Source: a virus
Strand: one strand, 5' to 3'
Length of the DNA stretch: 64,000 nt
IMG/VR virus record: IMGVR_UViG_3300037264_004281
Coordinates: 1 to 64,000 of that record
Shown: piece after piece, positions 43,830 to 51,649 of the stretch
How positions within the stretch are numbered: the first letter of the stretch is position 1
How the letters are laid out: each line of letters starts with the position of its first letter
Program-made: the position numbers and the translations under genes
Notes under the pieces: model-generated
Seen by the model: the letters and a program-made list of their open reading frames with translations, nothing else
Database searches by the model: none
What the model was told of the DNA's origin: nothing

Positions 43830-46800
43830 ATGGCGACTCCTTTGGTAAAAGCATTCGAAGATGAGGTAATAAATGTAAAACAGCAATCGTTGTATGCTCG
43901 ATTACGTAGGTTATTTTCTACAGATGTTATTGTTAGAAACATTGGTGGTAAACAACTTAAAATAAAAGATACCGACAATGTAATGTATGCAACGGATAGG
44001 AATTCGTTGCGTGATAGATTTAATCGTATTCGCTCAACTGCTTATAATGCTTATACTAGAGATTTTGCATTATCCTACCAAGCAGCAAGAATGGACCTTT
44101 TTCGCGATTATGACTGCGTAGGTCCAGATACGATTATCCCTCTGCCAGACGGAACTTATCCTACTATAGCAGAATTAACAGAGAAATATAAGGACAAACC
44201 ACAAGAGCGATTTTATGTCTTCTCTTATGACCATAAAACCGATTCTATAAAGTTAGGTAAAGCATTCCATCCACGCAAGAAAAAAGGAACCAGAATGGGG
44301 TATAAAGTTACTTTTGATAACGGTCAATATGTTATCGGAAGCATAAAACACCCGTTCTTGATGCGAGACGGTACATACAAACGTATCCTTGAACTTCGTG
44401 TTGGTGATTCTGTAATGCCATTTTATCAACACGAATATGGTTATAAAAAGAATGGAATTAAACCTTATAGAAAGATTTATAACTTTTCTAAGGGGTATCA
44501 GTCGGCACATAAAATAGTCGTTGAACAATTTCAAAGGAAGTTGATTGGAGACGAGGTAATTCATCATAAAGATTTCAATGGATTTAATAATTCTCCTGAA
44601 AACTTACAAATAATGAACCGAAAAGATCATGATGAATTTCATGCGAATCATAGTAAAAATGTAATATGGGGACCGAAAAACTATGAAAATCAACTTAATA
44701 AGTTAAAATCTCATCCTAATTATATTAATAGAAAGTTCCATCAATGGAATGGTGAACGACAAGGTGAAAATAATCCTTTTTATGGCAAAATCCATACAAT
44801 GTTATCTAATGAATTTCGTTCCAAAACTCTCAAAGAAGTTTTTAAAGATAGAGATCAAACTGGAGAAAATAATCCAAAATATAGAGATGATCTTACAATA
44901 GAAGTATTGAAAGTTAAAGCAGCAGATCATTATAAGAAAAATGGAAAATTAACTTCTTGGGGTCTTGTGAAAGATTTAGGATGTGATTATTCTGTTCTAC
45001 AAAACCGATTAAAGTCTTCCAATATTAATTGGAATTCATTCAAAGATGAAGTAGTTTCTACATTAAATCATAAAGTAGTTTCTATTGAATGTATAGGTCC
45101 AATTGATGTTTATGATGTCACTGTTGAAGAATATCATAATTTTGCGTGTGATAGTTGTATCCTAAAAAACACAATGGATATGGATCCGATCATTGCTTCA
45201 TGTCTCGATATTTATTCTGACGAGTGCTTGACTTATAATGAAATGGGCAAAGTTTTAACTGTTCATTCAACCAATAATAATGTTAAACAAATCCTTGAAA
45301 ATCTATTTGGAGATATTTTAAATATTCAACACAATTTGTGGTCGTGGACTAGAAATATGTGTAAATATGGAGATTTCTTTCTTAAACTTTATATTACACC
45401 AGAGTATGGTATTTACATGGTAGATCCTATTTCAGCATATAATGTTGAAAGAATAGAAAATTCCGATCCTTATAATAAGCGTTATGTAAAATTTCAACTT
45501 CGTCCTACGGATACCGCCCAAGCAGAAGTGTGTGAGAATTATGAAATAGCTCATTTTAGGTTAATGAGTGATTCTAATTTTCTTCCTTATGGAAAATCCA
45601 TCATTGAAGGTGCTAGGCGGGTATGGAAGCAATTAAGTTTGATGGAAGACGCAATGTTAATTCATCGTATCATGCGTGCGCCTGAAAAGCGTATTTTTTA
45701 TACTGATATAGGAAATATTCCTCCGAATGAAGTAGATACTTTCATGAGAAAACAGCAGGATATGATGAAAAAAGTTCCTTATATGGATGAAGTAACAGGA
45801 GAGTATAATCTTAGATTTAATTTAATGAATATGGTTGAAGATTATTTTATTCCTGTTCGTGGTAGTGATAGTGGAACTAGAATTGATACTCTTAATGGAA
45901 TGGCTTGGACCGGAACGGATGATATTGAATATCTAAAAAACAAGTTAATGGCGGCTCTTAAAATTCCAAAGGCATTTTTAGGATATGAAGAGGGAATTTC
46001 TGGTAAAGCAACTTTGGCATCTGAAGATGTGAGGTTTGCAAGAACGATTCAAAGAGTTCAAAGAATATTAACTTCTGAGTTGACGAAAATAGCTATTGTT
46101 CATTTATATGCCCAAGGATATAGAGATGAAAGTTTAGTTGATTTTGATCTAGAATTAACAAATCCAAGTACAATATTTGAGAAGGAGAAACTTGAGATTT
46201 GGTCTGATAAAGTTAGTGTTGCGGTTGATATGATGGAGGCTAAATTATTTTCTAAGGATTGGATTTATAAGAATGTCTTTAATATGTCAGAGGATGATGG
46301 TAAATCTCTAAAGGATGAGGTTATTGAAGATACGAAGCAAATGTATAGGTTGACTTCTATTGAAGAAGAAGGAAATGATCCAGCAAAACCATTTAATAAA
46401 ATTGACGGAGGTGGCGGTAAAAAGGGTGATGGTGGTGAGGGCGGTCTTGGAGGAGGTGGTGGTGGGTTAGGGGGTCTTGGAGGTGGTGGTGGTCTGGGCG
46501 ACATAGAAGATTTGGAAGGTGGAGGACCGCCCGGTGAGGAAGAAGTGCCGCCCGGTGAGGAAGAAGTACCGCCCGGTGAGGAAGAAGTACCGCCCGGTGA
46601 GGAAGAAGAGGAAGAAGAAATCCCAGTAGTTACAGAAATACACAAAGAAAGAGATCAATCTGGGGAACATAAAGCAAGTTCACATGTATTTGGTGAAGAC
46701 CCACTTGGCGAGAAAGAACTTCATGAGAAACCTAAAGAAAGAAGTGAAGGAAAACGAAAAAGTGAAATTAGACACAATTTTGCTAAAGGATCTCCATTAT

Positions 46801-46964
46801 CGGTTAGAGAAAATAGAATAAACCCAGACGGGGTTTTAATGAGAAGTTTATCGGAATTTGATAATAAAACTAGAAAAGATATAGAAAAAGAACTCATAGC
46901 AGAAACCCAAGGCAGTGGAAGCAGAAGGAAATCATTGCTAGACGAGTCTAACATATTGGAATAA
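43830..46964 (+). CDS. 20: portal protein (gp20-like) interrupted by an intein
   Basis: A 1044-residue precursor; removing residues 96-447 leaves 692 residues. Extein blocks such as MDPIIASCLDIYSDECLT, DPISAYNVERIEN, FLPYGKSIIEGARRVWKQL and GKATLASEDVRFARTIQR fit T4 gp20-type portals, the dodecamer at the packaging vertex. After the core comes an unusual tail: a Gly-rich stretch, four perfect PPGEEEV-type repeats and a run of Glu, then a basic C-terminus. The intein is placed near the N-terminus, after LFRDYD. The call is based on the conserved core and on its position between terminase and prohead protease. Confidence 0.88.
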   Translation: MATPLVKAFEDEVINVKQQSLYARLRRLFSTDVIVRNIGGKQLKIKDTDNVMYATDRNSLRDRFNRIRSTAYNAYTRDFALSYQAARMDLFRDYDCVGPDTIIPLPDGTYPTIAELTEKYKDKPQERFYVFSYDHKTDSIKLGKAFHPRKKKGTRMGYKVTFDNGQYVIGSIKHPFLMRDGTYKRILELRVGDSVMPFYQHEYGYKKNGIKPYRKIYNFSKGYQSAHKIVVEQFQRKLIGDEVIHHKDFNGFNNSPENLQIMNRKDHDEFHANHSKNVIWGPKNYENQLNKLKSHPNYINRKFHQWNGERQGENNPFYGKIHTMLSNEFRSKTLKEVFKDRDQTGENNPKYRDDLTIEVLKVKAADHYKKNGKLTSWGLVKDLGCDYSVLQNRLKSSNINWNSFKDEVVSTLNHKVVSIECIGPIDVYDVTVEEYHNFACDSCILKNTMDMDPIIASCLDIYSDECLTYNEMGKVLTVHSTNNNVKQILENLFGDILNIQHNLWSWTRNMCKYGDFFLKLYITPEYGIYMVDPISAYNVERIENSDPYNKRYVKFQLRPTDTAQAEVCENYEIAHFRLMSDSNFLPYGKSIIEGARRVWKQLSLMEDAMLIHRIMRAPEKRIFYTDIGNIPPNEVDTFMRKQQDMMKKVPYMDEVTGEYNLRFNLMNMVEDYFIPVRGSDSGTRIDTLNGMAWTGTDDIEYLKNKLMAALKIPKAFLGYEEGISGKATLASEDVRFARTIQRVQRILTSELTKIAIVHLYAQGYRDESLVDFDLELTNPSTIFEKEKLEIWSDKVSVAVDMMEAKLFSKDWIYKNVFNMSEDDGKSLKDEVIEDTKQMYRLTSIEEEGNDPAKPFNKIDGGGGKKGDGGEGGLGGGGGGLGGLGGGGGLGDIEDLEGGGPPGEEEVPPGEEEVPPGEEEVPPGEEEEEEEIPVVTEIHKERDQSGEHKASSHVFGEDPLGEKELHEKPKERSEGKRKSEIRHNFAKGSPLSVRENRINPDGVLMRSLSEFDNKTRKDIEKELIAETQGSGSRRKSLLDESNILE
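44115..45170 (+). mobile_element. intein with HNH endonuclease in the portal
   Basis: A 352-residue intein from Cys96 (CVGPDTIIPLPDGTYPTIAEL) to Asn447 (CILKN), followed by Thr. Block B is GSIKHPFL, with Ser where Thr is usual, and the residue before the final Asn is Lys rather than His. The inserted endonuclease is an HNH type (VIHHKDFNGFNNSPENLQIM) followed by NUMOD3-like motifs (GENNPFYGK and GENNPKY). It therefore differs in origin from the LAGLIDADG inteins in the terminase and SWIM genes. Confidence 0.88.
46527..46610 (+). repeat. four 21-bp repeats encoding PPGEEEV in the portal tail
   Basis: The unit CCGCCCGGTGAGGAAGAAGT(G/A) occurs four times, with changes only at the last positions of the units. 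It is notably GC-rich against an AT-rich background and follows a Gly-rich segment. Confidence 0.92.
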
Positions 46965-47010
46965 TAAGGATATACATTAATATTTGCATAAGTTTTAAAA
47001 TCTATGCCGA

Positions 47011-47018
47011 TATTTATA
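47011..47018 (+). promoter_or_regulatory. candidate late promoter octamer TATTTATA
   Basis: In the 81-bp gap after the portal, 27 nt before the ATG at 47046. It would drive the head accessory genes through the prohead protease. Confidence 0.45.
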
Positions 47019-47045
47019 TTTTAGTTAAAGATTAAATCTAACATT

Positions 47046-47933
47046 ATGCAGAAAAGAATGCGCCATTCAAAGTTTAGAAATACCGGCATTCTGTTTGAGT
47101 TACTTACTCGGCAAGTAACCGCAGATATTATTGCTGGAAATGACACATCAAATGCCAGAGATTTACTTTATCGGTATTTTAAGGAGAATACCGAACTAGG
47201 TAAAGAGTGGCAGTTATATAGCACTCTGTTAAATGAAAAAATTAAAGATGAAGTACATGCTGAACGCCTTCTCTCTGTTGTAGTAGATACTAGGAAAAAG
47301 ATTAATAATAAGAAATTATTACAAGAAAAATATGCATTAATCAAAGAAATTAAAGAAAATTATCCCATAGACGAAATGCTAAAATCTCCTGTGCGTAATT
47401 ATCGTCTTTTAGCATCAATTTATAAAACATTTGAAAATGGAACATCTAATGATGTAAAGTTTAATGTTAAAGAAGCATTTCAAGCAAAAAATTGTATAGT
47501 AGAGAATATTTGTGATAAACCCAAAAATAATAATGAAGACGAACTTATCAATTATTATCGAAATCAGTCGGAAGAAATTCGTCTTTTATCCTATAAATTA
47601 TTAGTTGAAAAATTAAATGATAAATATAGTAGTCAATTAGATGAGGAACAACGAGCGGTATTAAGAGAATATATTTGTAATGTTGCCAACACAAATCAAT
47701 TTGGTGAATATGTTAAAAATAAAGTTTTAAATATAAAGGAAACTTTAAATGAACTCTCCGAGAAAATTAAAGATTCTGATGTTATAAAAATAAAAATCAA
47801 AGAAGTAATCAATCAATTAGATAAAATTCATCCCGGAAAAATTGTTAAAGATAATCAGGTTATGGTATTGATGCTTTCTTATGAATTATTAAAAGAAGTT
47901 AAAAAACAATTGGAGGGTAAAAATGTCATCTAA
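47046..47933 (+). CDS. conserved hypothetical head-cluster protein
   Basis: A 295-residue, almost entirely helical, basic and charged protein with no recognised domain (opening KRMRHSKFRNTGILFELLTRQ). It lies between portal and prohead protease, where T4 has small prohead core proteins, but its sequence does not identify it as one. It overlaps the next gene by 11 bp. Confidence 0.6.
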   Translation: MQKRMRHSKFRNTGILFELLTRQVTADIIAGNDTSNARDLLYRYFKENTELGKEWQLYSTLLNEKIKDEVHAERLLSVVVDTRKKINNKKLLQEKYALIKEIKENYPIDEMLKSPVRNYRLLASIYKTFENGTSNDVKFNVKEAFQAKNCIVENICDKPKNNNEDELINYYRNQSEEIRLLSYKLLVEKLNDKYSSQLDEEQRAVLREYICNVANTNQFGEYVKNKVLNIKETLNELSEKIKDSDVIKIKIKEVINQLDKIHPGKIVKDNQVMVLMLSYELLKEVKKQLEGKNVI

Positions 47934-48825
47934 GAATCCTAACACGCCAAACAATCCTAGTAATAATCCAGATTTTCAAGCCGCCAAGGCACAACTTATA
48001 GAAAAGCTTGGGGAATATTATATAACACCGTTGAATGGCGCGGTTAAAATAATTGCTGCACTAAATGCTAGAATTAAAGCTCCTGACCAGCTTGACAAAG
48101 TATTACAAAGTAATACTTATGTTTGGAGTTCGTTCTCACAAACATATAAAAACAGAAATACTAAACATGGAAGTGTAATAGCCGCTTTGCCGGGTGACGT
48201 GTTCATATGGATTTCTAATTTATCGCCTTATGGAATTTATGAGTCTGTTGCTAAAGTATTAAAAAATGCACAAAAGTTAGCAATTTGGGTAGGAGGTAGA
48301 GAAGATACATTTTTTAATGAACTGGATGCCATATCTGGAGAAGCACCCGCCGCCAAACCAAAGGTAGATTCTTCAAAATTGACACCAATATCCAAAGCAG
48401 AGAAATTGCTTAAGACAGTAACTCCGGGTCAACGTATTCCTCAAGATGATATACTAGATCTTTATCAACTTGGTAAAGAAAGAGGCGATCAAAAAATATT
48501 AGATTTAGTTAAAACTCTTCTACCACTGGAAGAATCTATTAGTAAACGGAATTTAAAAAATCTTTTGAGAGAAATTGTTAAGGGAATTTGTAAAGAGATG
48601 TCAGTAACCGCTGCGGTTTCTCCGGTTTCAACGCCAAAGGCATTTTCTAAAAAAAAAGATATAGATGAAATGACAGTTACAGGAGATGTTACAGGATATA
48701 ATGTTCCCGGATTTCTTTCTCGTAGAGGTGGTAGTCAAAAAGGCGTGGTGGGATCTAAAAAACTTGGTTATGATTTAACTCCAATTGGAAAAAAAGAAAT
48801 GGAACGACCCGGAGATAGATTGTAA
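47923..48825 (+). CDS. hypothetical head-cluster protein
   Basis: A 300-residue protein with no recognised domain. The first half looks globular and helical. Residues about 205-225 carry SKRNLKNLLREIVKGICKEM, which resembles the N-terminal targeting-like helices of other proteins in this window but sits internally. The last 60 residues (EMTVTGDVTGYNVPGF) look extended. It starts within the preceding gene behind a strong Shine-Dalgarno GGAGGG. A head or neck role is suggested only by position. Confidence 0.55.
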   Translation: MSSKNPNTPNNPSNNPDFQAAKAQLIEKLGEYYITPLNGAVKIIAALNARIKAPDQLDKVLQSNTYVWSSFSQTYKNRNTKHGSVIAALPGDVFIWISNLSPYGIYESVAKVLKNAQKLAIWVGGREDTFFNELDAISGEAPAAKPKVDSSKLTPISKAEKLLKTVTPGQRIPQDDILDLYQLGKERGDQKILDLVKTLLPLEESISKRNLKNLLREIVKGICKEMSVTAAVSPVSTPKAFSKKKDIDEMTVTGDVTGYNVPGFLSRRGGSQKGVVGSKKLGYDLTPIGKKEMERPGDRL

Positions 48826-48831
48826 AAGCAT

Positions 48832-49644
48832 ATGATATCATTATCTAGAATTTTAGAACAACAAGGATTAGAAGGTCAGTTTTATGACTTAGGAAAAGAT
48901 TTTGCTGATTTTAAAAGGGCTTTAGATGGAAATAATGAAATTATCAAGCAAAAATACGAACGTTCTATAAATTCCAAATTGGGAGGTAAAAGAGTTAGAG
49001 CGCGAGCATCCAAAGGATATAAGCAATTTGAGAAAGATTATGAATTTTTGGTATCTAGGGTAACAATAGACGATTATTATGATAATTTTGTTATTGTAGC
49101 TCATGATGATTCCGATCCTAAAAAATCAAAAGAATATTTTATAAAGCCCGGATTTAAGATTCAAGTAATAGGATTAGCAGGAAATCCTACTCAAACACCT
49201 GATGGAATGAGTAGGAAAACCCCTAAAGTTTTAGCTACCCCGGAACAACCACCTCCTCCAAAATCTACTGTCCCAGTTAGAGAAGAAGCAAAATATCATG
49301 ATATTTATTCTATGGAGGATATTATAGATGATATTAAGCCTTGGGTTTCTCAACTAGTTAAAGATAAGCATAGAGAACCAAGGGAGTTCGTTAAAACTTT
49401 GGGAGGATTAAAGGATTTTGGAGATGGTAGAAAAGTAGCAATGTATGATGTTAAAATTCCAGATGGAACTTTAAAAGTTAAATTAACTGATACTGGAATG
49501 CAATCTATTTTAGATAAAGTCAGTCGTCCGGATAAAAATACAGAAATTAGATATAAATTGGTGAAATTTGACGATGATAAAGAGGGATATAAGATGAGAA
49601 TAAAGAAAACAATGACAAAATCTCCTGAAGAAATTCCAAGTTAA
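48832..49644 (+). CDS. hypothetical head-cluster protein
   Basis: A 270-residue basic protein of unknown function. It opens MISLSRILEQQGLEGQF, a start that recalls MISLLEIL and MISFKKIM of other genes here. A Pro-rich linker (PEQPPPPKSTVP) at about residues 137-148 separates two charged domains. It begins 6 bp after the previous stop and ends 5 bp before the prohead protease, so it probably belongs to the same transcript. It may be an internal head protein. Confidence 0.5.
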   Translation: MISLSRILEQQGLEGQFYDLGKDFADFKRALDGNNEIIKQKYERSINSKLGGKRVRARASKGYKQFEKDYEFLVSRVTIDDYYDNFVIVAHDDSDPKKSKEYFIKPGFKIQVIGLAGNPTQTPDGMSRKTPKVLATPEQPPPPKSTVPVREEAKYHDIYSMEDIIDDIKPWVSQLVKDKHREPREFVKTLGGLKDFGDGRKVAMYDVKIPDGTLKVKLTDTGMQSILDKVSRPDKNTEIRYKLVKFDDDKEGYKMRIKKTMTKSPEEIPS

Positions 49645-49649
49645 AATAT

Positions 49650-50276
49650 ATGAATGATAATAGAAAACTTTTAGTAGAATGCATTACATTTGAAGCAGAA
49701 CCATCTCTGCTAAAAGAAGCATTAAACAATCCAACTCAGCCATTTAAAGTAAGCGGAGTTTTACAGCGCAAAGGTAGAAAAAATCAAAATGGCAGAATTT
49801 ATCCCGATGAAGTATTGGAAAGAGAAGTTCAAAAATATGCAGATACTTTTATTAGAGAACGTAGAGCAATGGGAGAGTTGGACCATCCAGAAACTTCAGT
49901 TGTAAATCTTAAAAATGTTTCCCACAACGTTGTTTCAATGCAATGGCAAGGGGATGATTTAGTTGGTACTGTAGAAGTTTTAACTACTCCAAATGGAAAT
50001 ATTTTAAGGGAATTATTTCGTAACGGTATTAAATTAGGAATTTCAAGTCGTGGACTTGGGACATTAAAAAAAGGAGTGTCGGAAGGTACTTCTATTGTTG
50101 GAGATGATTTTGAACTAATTGCTTTTGATTTTGTATCCAATCCATCTACTCAGGGAGCATTTATGGCTCCACAAGGACAGGTTCCTATTGCTGAAAGTAT
50201 TGTAAAAAATCCTATAACAAATAAATGGGAAAGAACCGATGAAATAATCAGAAATATCTTATCCGAATTGATTTAA
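49650..50276 (+). CDS. 21: prohead maturation protease (gp21-like)
   Basis: A 208-residue protein of the T4 gp21 family of herpes-type serine proteases. It has KNQNGRIYPDEVL near the N-terminus, the catalytic His79 in MGELDHPE, and the nucleophile region KLGISSRGLG (Ser132/133), followed by a beta strand ending in DFVSNPS. gp21 cleaves scaffold, capsid and internal proteins at (L/I)xE sites when the prohead matures. Scaffold and major capsid genes lie downstream at 55296 and 56751, and several proteins here carry N-termini that look like its substrates. Confidence 0.9.
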   Translation: MNDNRKLLVECITFEAEPSLLKEALNNPTQPFKVSGVLQRKGRKNQNGRIYPDEVLEREVQKYADTFIRERRAMGELDHPETSVVNLKNVSHNVVSMQWQGDDLVGTVEVLTTPNGNILRELFRNGIKLGISSRGLGTLKKGVSEGTSIVGDDFELIAFDFVSNPSTQGAFMAPQGQVPIAESIVKNPITNKWERTDEIIRNILSELI

Positions 50277-50277
50277 T

Positions 50278-50625
50278 ATGAAAAAGTCGCAACTTAATAA
50301 ACTTATCGAAGAATGTATTTTAGAATATATTAGCGAGCAATCCTCCGCCCCTCTTTATAAAAACTTGTCTGATGCATTGCGAGCGGTAGAAGAATATGTT
50401 ATAAAAAATAGCATTCAAGTAGATATATCAGAACACCCTTCTAATGAAGCAGATGAGTTTGGAATTAGAGGTCCATTTTTGTATGGTGGAATTCCATATG
50501 AACAGAAAAAAGATGCTCATTATAAATTGTTAGTATATAAAGGTAGACCTACCAAAAAATATCTTCATGTTTCTGTTTATCGTATGCCAAGTGGAAATTA
50601 TGAATTGACATGTTATGTTTCATAA
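50278..50625 (+). CDS. small protein with capsid-targeting-like N-terminus
   Basis: A 115-residue protein starting 1 bp after the protease stop. The N-terminal helix MKKSQLNKLIEECILEYISE matches the recurrent KxxLxxLI pattern seen in several proteins here, with possible gp21-type sites (ILE/Y, ISE/Q). The rest is a compact beta-rich domain (LLVYKGRPTKKYLHVSVY). Function unknown. Location beside the protease fits an internal head protein, but that is inference. Confidence 0.6.
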   Translation: MKKSQLNKLIEECILEYISEQSSAPLYKNLSDALRAVEEYVIKNSIQVDISEHPSNEADEFGIRGPFLYGGIPYEQKKDAHYKLLVYKGRPTKKYLHVSVYRMPSGNYELTCYVS

Positions 50626-50631
50626 AAAAAG

Positions 50632-50660
50632 TTGATTTTCGTGGAAAATTCGCATATGAT
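50632..50660 (+). promoter_or_regulatory. sigma70-like promoter, predicted leaderless transcript
   Basis: TTGATT (50632-50637), a 17-bp spacer and TATGAT (50655-50660) end 8 nt before the ATG at 50669. The predicted start site is only 1 or 2 nt before the start codon. Confidence 0.6.
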
Positions 50661-50673
50661 CTTCACATATGCG
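50651..50673 (+). promoter_or_regulatory. perfect inverted repeat across the -10 box and start codon
   Basis: CGCATATG (50651-50658) and CATATGCG (50666-50673) are perfect 8-bp arms with a 7-bp centre. They cover the -10 hexamer and the first codon of the GMP reductase gene. The site could be a repressor operator on DNA. It cannot fold fully in the mRNA because the left arm precedes the start site. Confidence 0.55.
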
Positions 50674-51613
50674 ACATTATGATACTGTATTTTGTTATGA
50701 CGATATGTTTCTTCGTCCTAGATATTCTGAACTTGAAAGCAGAAGTCTAGCGGATACTTCAGTTGATTTTTTAGGAAAGAAATATAAACTTCCAGTAATT
50801 CCTTCCAATATGGAAGATGTTATATCTATAGATAACGCTAAACAATTAGCGTCTAATGGATATTATTATATAATGCATAGGTTTGGTGATATTAAATCTA
50901 GATATGAAGAATTAGATGCGTCTGAAATGAATATTAGTATAGGAGTTACTGATGATGATAAAAGGTTTATAGAAGGTTTTATTTATACACCATTTTCTAT
51001 AACAATAGATGTGGCACACGCGCACCATTCTAATGTAAAATCTATGGTAGATCATTTAAAACATGTCTATAGAGGAGAATCTTATAATAATCGTCCAAGA
51101 ATTATTGCAGGAAATGTTGCCACGGCTGATGGATTTAAATTTTTATATGATTTAGGAGTAGATGCGATTAAGGTTGGTATTGGAACCGGAAGCATTTGTA
51201 CTACCAAATATAAAACAGGATTTCATTTACCGATAGCATATTCCATATATGAATGTGCCAATTTAAGATTACATATTCCTCTTATTGCCGATGGAGGACT
51301 TAGACATTATGGAGATGTTGCGAAAGCATTGACATTAGGAGCGACAATGGTTATGGGTGGTGGATGGTTTGCGTCTTGTATTGATTCTCCCGCTAAAATT
51401 ATTCATGGTAAGAAAATATATAGAGGGTCAACTTCTTTTGAAGCAAAGGGGCATAATAGTCATGTGGAAGGTCGGGCATTAGAATTGGATGAAGGTATTA
51501 CTTATATGGAAAGAATGGAAGAAATAAGGCAATCTTTAGCAAGTTCTATTTCTTATGCTGGTGGAAAAGATTTGACTGCGTTTAATCATGTTGAATGGAG
51601 TCTTCAGAAATGA
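50669..51613 (+). CDS. guaC: GMP reductase/IMP dehydrogenase family enzyme
   Basis: A 314-residue TIM-barrel enzyme of the GuaB/GuaC family. It has the N-terminal YDDMFLRPRYSE, the phosphate loop and catalytic-cysteine loop KVGIGTGSICTTK (Cys177), and LIADGGLRHYGDVAKAL. It lacks the CBS domains of most IMP dehydrogenases. GMP reductase converts GMP to IMP with NADPH and would feed purines into phage DNA synthesis. Family membership is secure; GMP reductase rather than a minimal IMP dehydrogenase is favoured by length and the missing CBS domains. The N-terminal motif shows that the leaderless ATG at 50669 is the true start. Confidence 0.85.
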   Translation: MRHYDTVFCYDDMFLRPRYSELESRSLADTSVDFLGKKYKLPVIPSNMEDVISIDNAKQLASNGYYYIMHRFGDIKSRYEELDASEMNISIGVTDDDKRFIEGFIYTPFSITIDVAHAHHSNVKSMVDHLKHVYRGESYNNRPRIIAGNVATADGFKFLYDLGVDAIKVGIGTGSICTTKYKTGFHLPIAYSIYECANLRLHIPLIADGGLRHYGDVAKALTLGATMVMGGGWFASCIDSPAKIIHGKKIYRGSTSFEAKGHNSHVEGRALELDEGITYMERMEEIRQSLASSISYAGGKDLTAFNHVEWSLQK

Positions 51614-51616
51614 TTC

Positions 51617-51644
51617 TTGACATTTTAAGTTTGTCTGGTATAGT
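51617..51644 (+). promoter_or_regulatory. sigma70-like promoter, predicted leaderless transcript
   Basis: TTGACA (51617-51622), a 16-bp spacer and TATAGT (51639-51644) end 5 nt before the ATG at 51650. Both boxes are near consensus; initiation should fall on the start codon. Confidence 0.7.
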
Positions 51645-51649
51645 TAGGT

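Noticed and set aside
43777-43848. Mini ORF of 23 residues before the portal
   Set aside because: It begins inside the promoter-like octamer and overlaps the portal start in another frame; no support beyond an ATG.
46265-46645. Minus-strand Pro/Ser-rich ORFs opposite the portal tail
   Set aside because: They are shadows of the Gly/Glu-rich repeats in the portal gene; no start signal or protein-like composition.
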